From Kappaphycus alvarezii (lineage: Eukaryota > Rhodophyta > Florideophyceae > Gigartinales > Solieriaceae), in NCBI GenBank assembly GCA_002205965.3, contig NADL03000091.1, forward strand, positions 62,001 to 126,000: a stretch of 64,000 nucleotides of DNA, given 5' to 3'. The position numbers and the translations under genes are program-made. Position 1 is the stretch's first letter. The number at the start of each line of letters is the position of its first letter. The notes beneath the pieces are model-generated. The model was not told the origin of the DNA, ran no database searches, and saw only the letters and a program-made list of their open reading frames with translations. Shown here piece by piece: positions 36,601 through 48,115 of this stretch.

Positions 36601-37360
36601 CTGAGGAGTCCTCCCGAGTGCAAGCGGCAGCGCGTTTGCTACAAAATCCGAATCTATATCAGCTCAGCAAATTATATTCTGATATTTTTCCTGCTTTCGG
36701 TCATGCGCGCCATTTCATGGAGCTCCTTTTTGAAATTGCTTACCACCCACTAAAGCGATGAATACTGAGAGGCACCCATTTGCGTGCGCAGCTTTCAGCA
36801 GTGCAGCACTGCTTATTGAATGAGTTGCAAGCTCATCTTTCGCTCTAATCAGCACAGTGGTTTAGCGAATAACTTCAGCAGAGACGGAGAACGCCAATGC
36901 AATACTTCGCCTTCTGCTTGGTAGGTCTTTTTAGAGTTTAACATGCATAATCCAGCTTACGCTAACTTTATATCGGATCTTAACGCACAACTGAATGATT
37001 TATTCTCACCAACTGTTCGTGTTGAGCTGTGCAATGACATGAAGGCAGGTCCCGTTTGGTTTGGAGGAAGCATGGTGTGGCAAGCTAGTAGCACATTCGG
37101 TATTATTGATTATAGTTCAATTTCATTGCCTGACCAGGCAGAAATAGATTTGAGCAACGTAACCACGTCTCCTCAGGAATTTTTGGACAAACAACGCCCG
37201 ATTCTAACAGCAAATATGGAAAGGAACGAAAGTCCAGACACCCATTTGTCGATATATGGAACGGCTCGACGTAATGGCCATTCTGGGCCCCAGCTCGTTG
37301 AGCTGAATGACGGCGTTCGCCGCGTTGCGATTTACCATCGTTGCAGAGCCCGATAAAAGG
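33650..37360 (+). pseudogene. Decayed transposase-like gene (TNP2/Plavaka-like, tentative)
   Basis: A run of overlapping plus-strand open frames that together look like one large protein. 33661-33915 and 33928-34119 form the N-terminal part. 34630-35071 follows. 35339-36392 is the core, with VYRVVLISDEFKAFSS, SAGGVYMLPF, FCVFLDFVGFFADYAEVSKV, a Cys-rich MGHNFNAPCSHCAFIRK, and NVVAPDHSLTGLANDIIEA. 36552-36761 has FGHARHFMELLFEIAYHPLK. 36943-37356 closes it with ELCNDMKAGPVWFGGS. The order (GGVY, a CxxC after a GH, a DH-L block, a final H..K segment) recalls CACTA-related TNP2/Plavaka transposases. That is resemblance from memory, not a search result. About ten frame breaks; terminal inverted repeats not found. 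Confidence 0.5.
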
Positions 37361-38680
37361 TTGACAAAGAAGAAAAGACTGTAAAGCACATTTATTCATT
37401 GTTGGAAGGTGGTCTATATGATATCCAGTGCAGAGAGGATGGATATTTTCCGCGGTTGGCGTAAACAGGAACACTTGCCGAGGAGCTTTAACATCGCGGA
37501 CGTTAGTTGCATGTTTTTGTGGCAATTTTGTCATTGATTTCAGAACATTGATGATGTTCAGAAGTACTGATAAAATTATTGCACCGAGGACAACAGAACT
37601 GTTAAGATGGATGAGGAGTAGTATTAGGTCAAACCCATTAGAAATTTGATGTGCTAAGGTTAATCGCATTGAATCAGGAACCACATATACATTGCGCTCA
37701 ACCATTATTTTTGACCAACAAGAGCCAACATCGAAGATGAACGACCACGTACTGGCTCAGGACGCAGAAGATTACGCTCGTTGGACACATTCATTATTTT
37801 TGTTGGAACAGGATATGTACATTCAATGGTATGAATTATTCTTATTATCCAACGTGACGTACTAGCTTTGAATAGTTGAAACATAAGTAACCTAACTCTG
37901 AGAGTTTTAGTGCGCGCGCTATTTGAGCATTGGACCGAAAACAACATTACTATTAAACCAAATTTACACGCTGAACACCTCGCAGTTTTTGAAATGGTTT
38001 TGCGGGATTATCGGAAATGGTGGTTCTAATTATTTGAAATTAATGGCCCGCCCGAACCATGGCTGTCGTCGCACAGGTAATAAAATCTTGGATATTTTCG
38101 AAAAAAATGCACGAGTATCATTCAAAAAAATACTTACCTCATTGACTCAAACCGTTTGGACCATTAAAAATATTGTTTGTTTTATTAATATCGTTGGCTC
38201 CTCCGTAATTTTTTTCAGAAAAATGAATAAAAATCTTAAAAATTAACCTGATAGTTCTTTACAATTAAATAATATAGAGCTATTAGGCGACAAGGTGGTG
38301 ATGCTGCACCCTATCCTGCAGTTTCCACTCAAATCGTTGCGGAGAATCAATCGGATAGTTCTGTGCAGCACGTGAACTTGGAATAAATATAGTAAATTCT
38401 AATTCATTAAGCACCTGCAAGAGATGAACGAACTAGTGGGCCTACGGAAAATAACTTTTTGATCGCGTTTGGTGATGACAAATTTTACTCAAGTGTTGGC
38501 GAAGCACACGATTTTGAAGATAATAGGATGCGGTCGATGTCATTCACAAAGAAATAAGAAATATATGGGATAGAAGCATATATAATATAGAATCAATCCA
38601 ATACAATGCCAAGATTATTAACCCGAAGATAACTTTCGATTTGAATCGCAAAGTTGGTAGATCCCTTACGGATCATACGG
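37361..38680. other. Unassigned stretch
   Basis: Possibly the tail of the preceding element. A minus-strand frame at 37705-37103 is open for 200 codons but half of it lies opposite the plus-strand reading and I rejected it. The rest is AT-rich with no recognised motif. Confidence 0.4.
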
Positions 38681-38689
38681 TTTGCTCTG

Positions 38690-39290
38690 TGGTTCGTAAG
38701 ACTCAGGTGGTCATATGAAAGATTTTTGGCTCTTTTCGTTCGTTAGTTACCAATTCGAAATTTTCCATCCTGTCTTGCGAAAGACAGTTATGTTCATCAT
38801 GTAGATGTAAAACTTCGTTTCTTAATGGAAAAAATGAGAAAGAGCAAAGAAACTTACGAGAATAGAAAGTTTTGACTTAAATATCCCAGACTTCTGTTGT
38901 CTAAAAATTCGGACGGCTTTGTCGGCGTTTAAAAAACCAATTAGAATTTGAGCTGAAATGTTCCGACAAACAATTTTTCCTTGTGGATTCTCACAACTGA
39001 ACGGTGATGGAATTTTTCTTTACTAACACCGTACATTTATATTTATTACAGGCCCTAGTGTATGCTGGTGAGGTTTCGGTATTCGAAAACTCAGATGAGG
39101 AATTAGAAATAGCCATCTCAATCTTTATCGGGTATTTCGACATGAATGATCTTGGTAGAAATACATTATTTCTTGGTGTGGATATTTTTCGGAATATAGA
39201 CAGAAGCTGCTTGCCCTACACATCATATATTAAATTATTGATTTTGTTTTTCGGCTTGGAAAATACAGACCATCTTGTACGCCTATGATA
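38690..39290 (+). pseudogene. copia reverse transcriptase remnant (copia-2)
   Basis: 39050-39288 reads LVYAGEVSVFENSDEEL, then GYFDMNDLGRNTLFLGVDIF and YIKLLILFFGLENTDHL. This is the copia RT region after the catalytic box: YVDD (here YAGE), the F-M-x-DLG helix, FLG-I, and Y-xxLL-F. Upstream at 38795-38830, VHHVDVK and, after a one-base shift, TSFLNGK match the DVKTAFLNG block. Both catalytic motifs are damaged. No LTRs were matched to it. Confidence 0.72.
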
Positions 39291-40652
39291 TCTCCTAGAA
39301 ATAAAAAGCAAGAGGAACTCCTTTCTCTGCGAGGATAGGATATAGTAAAATGTAGTAGTGCAATAGGAAGTCCTTCATTAATAGCCGTCTGGATTATACC
39401 TGATGTTAATGAAAACTTTTGTCTAGGAGGTATTTGAGCTCACAAACCGACAGCTGGAGACTATTTGGTGGTAAAAATCATATTTCAGTATCCAATGGTA
39501 ACGCTGAACCGGGAAAATTTATGTATTTTTGAGACATAATCATGTGGCAATTTCTTGCAGCACACTCAAAATTGAATGCAGATCTTGATGCACGACGTAA
39601 AAGCAGCAGAATTATCATAGTTCTTAATTATATTCCGATATCTTAGAAGTCTACTACGAAGTCTGATGTTGCTATCTCCTCCTGAGAGGCTGAAATTATT
39701 GCTATTAAATTTGTAAAATATTACAAGTGTAACCGAAAATTTTGAATAGAGCAGCATCTTCACAGGGACATTACCGTGGTTTGGATTAATTGTGCTGCTC
39801 AAAAGGGCTAACTCGGAAAGTATAGCAAACTTGTTGATAACATGGATCATTTTCTGAAAGATTAAGTAAACAGGGAGATTACAACCAATTTTAAATGTTC
39901 ATAAGAACTCCTGTGAGTAGATTGAATGAAGGAACTGTCAGTGGGCGAAGAAATCGTTATCTGTGGAACTAAATTCCACCCCCATTTTGTGCCTGAATAC
40001 TTTATTTATTCAATATTGTCTGCCTCGAAAACTATAGGATAGATAAAATATATCTTGCAAAATACTAATAGCAGAAAAACCTAAAAGTCAAGCTTACTGA
40101 AAACACGTGTAAATACTCTTCAATCGGCCACAGTTGAACATTTTTCCTTTATCAAATATCGCCCAAAAGTGTAGTATCGCTGGAGATTACAGAAAAGATA
40201 TTACATTTTTATCGAATCTAGCACCTGTTGCTAATAAAATTATTTTTTTCAAGAGATCTAAGGAAACCATAACTTTTATAAGTATCCTTATTTAATTTTA
40301 AGCATAAAAAAAGCACTTTACGTTCATTTTTAAAGCATTTTGATCTTTTATTTTATTACCTTTACTCTTCCTTGGACTATCATCTCTTTTGTTGTAATAG
40401 TTTCCATGCTTTCATTTTACGACACCATCAATAACAGTTTTCGTTTCTATTGTACAAAATTGAAAATATCTGACATCTACGACATATGGAACATATGTTG
40501 AACTAGGTATTGAGGTAACGACTTATATGATTTTGATTTAAAATAGGTACTAGAAGTGTTAGCGCAAATTTCACCACACATCGATCTTAAAATCTGAAAA
40601 TCTCGAGAAAAGCCATTTGGTTTTAAATTTTTTCAACACAGATAGATTGCGG
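39291..40652. other. AT-rich stretch, nothing recognised
   Basis: It may include the continuation of copia-2 (RNase H) just downstream of 39290, but I could not find the DADW signature. The remainder is AT-rich with closed frames. Confidence 0.45.
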
Positions 40653-41160
40653 TGGGTTAAGCGCACACAAGCAGATCAAGGTAGAATTGTGACTGAAACT
40701 TTTGGTGAGGCTTCCTGGGTAAAGCCGGTCGCTCCAAACTAGGGTTTATATATAACTGAAGATAGCTACAAACTAAAGGAAAATGCAGTCTAACAGTATC
40801 TAATTCAAAGGTATTCCCGTAAGACAGCCTGAAGGTATCGTAATTAGCGCTTTCAGATTGTATTCGGCACGAGTGACATACTCTGACAAAATGTAGAAGT
40901 ACATTGGTCCAGGTAGTATGGATAGCAAGGCTATTTTGATTGGTAAAGCAATGATATAATGTCACTGTGTGCAACACGCCCATAACTATTCAAAGTGTAC
41001 CAATGGGGTCAAACGCTGTGTTCAGAACTGTAAGGAAAGTGTAATGACAGCAAAGTGCCTAGTAGCCCTTGCTACAAGGTTACCAGTGGTTTGAATCTAC
41101 ACCTCAGTAGATGCAGTGAAATCGTGTAAAGCTGTAAGGTCTGTGAAGTGAAATACAACA
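40653..41160 (-). repeat. LTR-like unit of ~510 bp (copy 2, inverted)
   Basis: Reverse complement of the unit at 15548-16057, full length, also with TG...CA edges (TGGGTTAAGC at the left, AATACAACA at the right on the plus strand). In its own orientation it has TATATATAAACCCTAG about 100 bp from the end. It stands alone in AT-rich DNA with no coding region next to it, as a solo LTR would. Confidence 0.65.
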
Positions 41161-44100
41161 TGGATTCAAACTCGGTTTGAACCCATTAATAATATTTATT
41201 GGGTCCAAAATATTGTTAAAGTAAAGGTAAAACTTAACATGTTTTGATATTACAGTTTGATGAGCTAGTCTGACCAACATCGATGGAAATCTGTAACTTT
41301 CATCAGCGGATAACGCCTTGTTCTACTTCCACAGAATCAAATCACGAAACATTTATATGTTACGGTCATGAATGCATCATATTGACGTACAAAATCGCCA
41401 TCATACCACTTTTAGTGCACATAAACCTTAGTATAGTTCTCTTCCTCTCAATTTCATTCGGCGTTCTTATCAAAAAGCATATGTACGTAGACTTATAAAA
41501 AAAATGAACTTCAGAAATGTTTCCTGTAGCATGTAGCTGGTTGAATAGTGACCGATGTGGTCCGCATAGTTTATTGATGGGTTAGTGGCTTTTGAAATTG
41601 ATGAATGACCAATCATTCGGAATATTACTTTTACTTCGAATGAAAAATTATAATGTGAGCAGTAAGGGCATATGATACCCGAAAATATTTAATTTAAATG
41701 AGTGATTAAACACAATGAAATATCTTATTCATTTTGTTATTTGTACATAGAAACACATTGTCTCCACAGATACAATGTCCTATTTCCCTGCAAAATAGGT
41801 ATGATAATACCTCAGGGAAGTTTAAATGGGTCTAGATACATGAATTATGAAGATTGAAGTATTTTATAACTGTAAGATAAATTTTTGTATATTACGCTTC
41901 AGTTTTTGACATTCGGAAAATGTTTTCTTAATACTGCACAGTAATAGATATTAAGCCTTTGTCATTCGCCGCGAAATTTTTATTTCTACCATAATAAAAG
42001 AAATATAACTGCTGAAGCTACAAATGAAACTATAAATCCCCTTTAATGTGCAAAAATGGATAAAAGTATTTACATGTCATTCATGAATTAAAAAAGGCTG
42101 TACTAATTTTTTTTTCAGTACTAAAACGTTTGATGATGATTTCCTTGATTTTTGCGCAGAGAAAAAAACTTCTCTTGATTACATGACACTCCGTAAGGTC
42201 TATAAGAAGCATAAGGATTTCTATGCACATTTTTGTGACACAAATTCAGCTTTATAGCTCAGATCATCAGACAGCATCCTCTTCAACTTTAAACAACTTT
42301 GCATAGATTCATAATTGAGGGTAGTTAATATCATTTGATCTCTTATTTCCAAATATATGAACATTAAGTAACTATTCTACATTGGTTTGAGATTTATTGA
42401 CAACATTCGTCCCTCGTTTTCTTTTTGAGGGAAACTTCTCCATTCCATGTACTTGCCGTGAAAATAAGTTTAGGGCCTACATTAATAGTTTCTTCTGCAT
42501 TCAATCGAGTTTCCGAACATTCTTTCCTCCCATTTCTTGCAACGGAAGTTCATATAGATTATGATATCTTTGATTATTTCTGTAGTTTATTGTGCCAAGA
42601 ATGGAATAAAATGAGTTGAATTTCTATTATTAGCAATTTAGTAACGTTATCTAGTAACGATAGTAACGTTTTTATGTTTGCAATTTTTAAAAAGAATATG
42701 GTTACTGTATTAAGTATTACAATACGATAAAAAGTTTTAAATTAATCTATTCGAGAAGTTTTGTAATCATTATGTTTACTAATACAGAAGAAATGTAAGT
42801 TCATGCAAATATCATCTCTGACACTTTCATTTTTTGACATAAATTACTCTCTAGATGATTTTAAAATTCTTACATCAGCACAGCCACAAGTGAGAAATTG
42901 TACAGGAGTAAAACTATAGATTTACTAAATATTCATGTTGTATAAGTTTTTAATATTGTGGGTTACGGCTTCCTTTCGAAATGAAGGATTGAGAGAATAC
43001 TTCTACAAAATAGGGCGAAACACCTAAATTATTTACATTTAAATGAAGGCACACTAGGCTTGAAGAATGGCTATATGAAGCAACTAAGCAGTGAATACTT
43101 TAACTTGTAAACTGAAATACGAACATCTATTGCTACTAGGACTCGCAAACATATTTTAGTGAGAAATTTTTTATTATGATATTATCATTATTTAACAATG
43201 ATATTAGGGATGACGAAAATGATACCGAAAAATTATTAGTCCGATTTTCAAAAAAATCCCCCGAGTTATAGTACCGATACTGAGAATGAAAAATAATTGT
43301 ACTTATCTAGCTAGAGCTCTTAACTTGTCACCCAGGACGAGCAGATTGCGCATCGTTGAAAGTAATTAACTGTTCACCATTCTTGCTGAAAGTTTATATT
43401 TTAGAACGAGCTTTTTAAAGCATATTCCAATTTAGAGAGCACTGAGACTTATGTCATGCTGTTGAAACTTCCCTACGTTGATTTAAAGTCCATCTAGCTT
43501 CCTGTGTCAAAAATAAACCGTTATATAAGGTTCCCGAAATTTTCAATTAAGACTTTTTGCGCCGACAGCTAAAATTTGTTCACTCGAAACTTTTCCGAAT
43601 AGGCTTTTACATTTTTGTCTAAAAAATATTTTTACAATTGTCTAAGAAGTAGGAAAATATTTTTACGTGAGTCCAATTTTTTACGAATTAGTTGAATTTA
43701 AATTACAGGAAGAAATTAACCCCTTATAGATGACTCTCCCATAATTTTTATCATTCGCCCCTAAAACGCCTCTTATATCATTTTTGCTCCAATTAAAGTT
43801 ATCATAATGACAATTGCCTCTTGGGAAACCCTGTTATCGTCATATTTTACTTGTATTTTTGAAAAAAATCTTTTCATTTTATAATATCAGGTCTATAGTA
43901 ACTGTTTTCTTTAATTATTTATCCAAGTAAACTGGTTAGAAAGTTTACGGGAAAGATAGAGCCTGTGGAATATACCCATTGGAAAAGATATTCTTATAAA
44001 TTTCATTAATGTTAACCTCTTACTTTCATTAATTGAAGTTTAGAGAAATCCATAAGTAATCAAATTGAAGTATGAAATACATTATTTCAATAGAACTTTG

Positions 44101-46480
44101 AAAGTTCTCTTCGTAGTAGTCGAGGCTAAGGACAAAAATTAAATTAACAAGCCCACCAACATAATTTTTATAGCAGTTCCAAAAGTCAACAAAAGAGACG
44201 GTACTGCGTTTCGAATTATTTATATCTACAATATTATTTAAAAAAAAAAAATTGAGGTACACATTAAAATATATCGAATAATATTTCTTTCTATGACGCG
44301 TACTCTACAAATACGAAAAGGATAGTAAGTCCCAGCTCTATAGATGTTCTGTGGGCAGTCTTAGAAATTGAATGAAATCCACAACAGTTTTATATTAATA
44401 TTTAGCGCTCAATAATTTATATACGTTTCGATAACTGGCTAAATAAGTTAAGGATCTTCCCGTACTTTATCTTTTATTGTACAGTATTTTATTGCACTCA
44501 ATTCAAACATCATGATATGAGATTGCTCTTAATTGACTTTCTGTAAGACCTAATTTCAATTTCTACCATTCAGCAAGTCTAAGAGTAGTTACTAAGCCAA
44601 GTTTAATGGTAGTGATCGCTTTTCAGTTAATTATATTGACCACACCCAAATCATATGCACTATTTTAAGTTTTTTATAGATTTATTTTACGTTTTTCGCT
44701 TTATTGTAATACGAAGACCCTCTTATACTTCTAAACGCGGTAATTAGCTAGCAAAGGAATACATAATTCCTTCAAGTGGAACTGTTTCTCCATACAGTGC
44801 AATTTAATTCTCTACACCTCCTCTTCTCCTCTTTTTCTTCATAAATATGATTTCCTTTCAAGTATTTATCCCAATTCGGATGTTAGCTATTGACTGAATA
44901 GTCTCAATAAAGAAATTTTTAATTGAATTAATGGCAAAGAGCTGCACAAAAATTCACATTGCTATTAAAAGACACAATGTGTCATTTATATAGAAGTTTA
45001 TGTAGAACGGAAAAACTACGCCGTTGAAAATTGGTGAACAGTTAAGGAGACCGGGGAGAAATTAAATAGAGTGAACTTGTATTATATCCAAAAACAGTAG
45101 AACATGAGTTATTGTATCATGAGTACAATGATGAGCTATTTGCTGATTGGGGTAAATAGACGAAGAAAAGGATATCTGTACTTCGTTTTTATGTTCTCGT
45201 CCTTTTAATGGAATATGGGAGAACGTTTTTAAAGGATTTAAGGTTAAATTTCATTTAAAGCTGTTGAAAAATAAGACAGAACTAACGATTTTGTTTTGCA
45301 AAGGGAGAATAAGGGGTAAAATTATTTTATACTTCTTAATTTCAGTGTATCTAATTTCATAAAGGACAAAGTGGTAGCTTACTTTCATCTCATCTTTAGT
45401 TTTCACCCTATCGTTTCCATTTGACTCTACTCGCAGTCCATATCCAAATACTTTCACGTTTTTGTTGAAGATATAAACAAGTTTGATAGTTAAGGAATGA
45501 CCCAACTATCTTCAAAGCAGTCAATGTACTCCTTCCATCAATCGAATCAATCATAACATGGATCATATGTTCATCAACTGTTTGCGCTATAAAGAGGTTC
45601 ATATCTACACAAAGAGATTATTCTTCACTCCAATCTCATATATGTCATTTATTTCAAGGCGGCATGTACATCTACTAAAACTTTTCAGAAAGAGTGCCAA
45701 ATATTAAAAAATACAGTTGGTTTCTTATTCCAGTCAGTTTGATTTACTTCTTGGGCGTTTTTTAAGGTTAAAGCCTTGAGCTCTTTTTAATTTGCTTATT
45801 TTAATGGACTCATATTTTTATTTATTGAAATTGTTCCCAATATCAATTCATACTTGGTGCGAAAAACAGAAAACTTAGTTTACTGTATTATAACTAGCTT
45901 TTGTGGATTTTATCTGATTAGTTCCACATGCATAGCCATATTGTTTTAAAATTTCTATTTGTACTGAATTGAACGTTAAAGATACAAGTTATGTTCCAGT
46001 GTCTCCCTAACATCGTGCGGATGAAATACACGTGTACAAGAGTAAATGTTTTAAGCGCTAAGGTTGTTATATATGAAATGCGTGAAATGTACCAAAACTA
46101 GTCTTATATACTTTGTATCAACATGTCTAGATCTTTATTACATTCAAGTCTTTCTGTAAATTTCTTTCCTTATGAGATACTATTCTCTGTAGAAGCCCCA
46201 TCCCCATCGTTGAAATTATCGGTTTTTATTGATATCCATTTGGCGTAGCCTGGGCTCTAGTCCCGTGTCTTACACTCTGGTATACGAACAGAATTATTTA
46301 TTCTTAATTGCTTCGTATGTTATTTGTAGTGTAGATAACTTCCATATACAGTAATTTCATTATCGGAGTAAATTTAAAGCTCGGGGTGAAACGCCTCTGA
46401 AATAAAATTTTTTCTGTCACTTACGCCTTCAAATTTGATTTTTCTAATTTCATCGTTGAGATATTGTGGTTGCAGCATGA
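41161..46480. other. AT-rich desert
   Basis: Very AT-rich, homopolymer-rich, with frequent stops in all frames; no motif recognised. A small cluster of three TAGTAACG-like units lies at 42640-42668. The composition changes abruptly near 46480 to GC-balanced element DNA. Confidence 0.55.
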
Positions 46481-46849
46481 AATGTTATTGCGCCTGCGCA
46501 TGTCAACGTGCACCAGGAGGGCGTTGGCATTAGTCATAGAACCGTTAAAGGCTCCGACAAGTATAACGTTGAAGTTCGGAATGCCCCCTCTGAGTTGTAA
46601 GGCCGCGGTTGCGTCAGTCAGTCTTTATCCATTCTGAATCCACAACTTTACGGATTGGCGCTCCGACCATTGTTTTGATTGAAATAGCACTGACAAATTA
46701 CACCACCTGCTTAATGCCATTCTAAAGGATCGAGTATCTTAGTTCCATAATATCTTTTCATCTGTACCGTTGCAACTACGTTCCCCCAAAGGATGTATCA
46801 AGAAGTTTTGCTGGTTATGTTGCTGAGCTTGCTTTATGACCCATAGCTC
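46481..46849. other. GC-richer flank of copia-3, unassigned
   Basis: On the minus strand this follows the copia RNase H and could be the 3' end of that element. No LTR partner was found. Confidence 0.35.
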
Positions 46850-47180
46850 TATGCCATGCTCGATGTACCCCTTGTCGCAATCCTGTCGAGGACCGAGCTA
46901 GACTTCGTTTTAGTCAGAGCGTCGACTGAGTTTTGTTGCGCCGGTACGCAAGAAAAATCTGATATTTCCATTGTCTCTTAACTTTTTCCGACATTGTCCG
47001 CCTCTACCATTAGCTATGTTTCTGTATTGGTAGATTTTTTGATGTAATTTAAGATTTATTGGGAGTCAGTGAACATTTTCAGAGCGATATTGCGTCAAAG
47101 ACTTTTCTCTAGGTTGTTCTGTAGCATAATTCTATATTCCACTTCGTCTGCGAAGGCATATTACTCTCATCTTTTTGCGT
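46850..47180 (-). pseudogene. copia RNase H remnant (copia-3)
   Basis: The minus strand reads IALKMFTDSQ at about 47095-47066, then IKKSTNTET, LMVEADN, METMEISDFSCVPAQQN and SVDALTKTKSSSVLDRIA. These fit the copia RNase H order: a DS with the second catalytic Asp, T-T-K, LM-D, the I-F-V-xN-ADALTK block, and L-I. A stop follows DSQ. It directly abuts the R2-like fragment that starts near 47230 on the other strand, so one truncated the other. Confidence 0.65.
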
Positions 47181-47229
47181 ACCTGACAAAACGTCTACTT
47201 TTGGGCTGCTGAAGCAAAGGGGGAAATCT

Positions 47230-47966
47230 TTGGGTGGTTTACATTTGAAATGCATTCCGCGCCTCCATAGCCCTCCTGGGCACCAAGGAATGGGTTTACT
47301 GCGCTCCGTGCCCCGGCCTCAAGACAAGTATTGACCCCCGCGTATTCGGTGTGGTTTCAATACTTCTGTCAAATCCCGCTGTTCCCTTCAGACGTGCCGT
47401 GCCCAAGACGAAACTGCCCGAACCCCTCGATTGTTTCGGGGATCATCTCCTTCACTGCAGACATGGTGGGCACAGAACTCGACGGCATGACCATCAAGTG
47501 GCCCTTTTTGCGCAAGACCTGCAGAAAGCGGCCCGTCACCCCGCCGTCGAGCCGCGGGACGGGGTCCATCGCACGAGGCCAGACATCCGGGCGATGGGAA
47601 GCAGTGGAGGTACGGACTTCTTTGACGTGACGTTCTTCAACCCGCTGGCGCCTTCCCACAGGAGGGGCCAAACGTTTAATCCGCTCACCTCGCTCAATGT
47701 GGCCGCCTCCGCGAAGCATAGAAGATATAATTCTTTTATTGCAACCTCTGGAGAAGTAAGCTCATGCCTATCCCTATATCTACTCTCGGAGGGTGGCACC
47801 CGGACGCCAATAGGGTGCTAACCGACGTCGCGCGGAACGTAGCTGGTACATCGATCTAGACATACTGTATGGTAAGGTCCGTACAGTACTTAATCAGAGG
47901 CACGCTGTCGCGGCCGTAATGTCCAACGCAGCCTGACTGCTGGAGGGCCTTGAGCTGGCTTTCTAG
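47230..47966 (+). pseudogene. R2-like element 3' end: zinc finger, RLE nuclease and C-terminal tail (copy 1)
   Basis: 47370-47660 reads LDCFGDHLLHCRHGGH and TRRHD, then KAARHPAVEPRDGVHR, RPDIRAMGSSGGTDFF and DVTFFNPLA. The Cys/His cluster followed by RPD...D is the zinc finger plus restriction-like endonuclease (RLE) of R2-like RT elements. After a frameshift near 47770, a tail with PISTL-GWHPDA and, near 47900-47966, QRHAVAAVMSNAA and LLEGLELAF ends at TAG 47966. It aligns over its length with 57790-58483. The RT is missing upstream. Confidence 0.78.
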
Positions 47967-47989
47967 GGTAATTTTAGAGGTATTACTGC

Positions 47990-48115
47990 GCACCCTGTAG
48001 GATATTTCGGACCACAACCGACCATACTTTTCAAATATTAAATCACCCCAGAGCACCCTGTAGGATATTCCGGGCCACAACCGACCATATTCTTCAAATA
48101 TTAAATCAACCCATA
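47990..48115 (+). repeat. 62-bp tandem repeat in the 3' UTR of the R2-like fragment
   Basis: Two units, each starting CACCCTGTAGGATATT and continuing CACAACCGACCATA, TTCAAATATTAAATCA. A related single unit follows the second R2-like element at about 58895-58960 (ACCTGACCATATTTTTCATGCATTAAAA). In such elements the 3' UTR is what the RT recognises. Confidence 0.65.

Noticed and set aside
37103..37705. 200-codon minus-strand open frame with a hydrophobic segment.
   Set aside because: Half of it lies opposite the better supported plus-strand transposase-like reading (36943-37356), and the rest has no recognisable feature or partner.
47369..47719. 116-codon minus-strand frame rich in Arg and Gly.
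   Set aside because: It is the mirror of the conserved plus-strand nuclease frame, supported by alignment with 57.9-58.2 kb.
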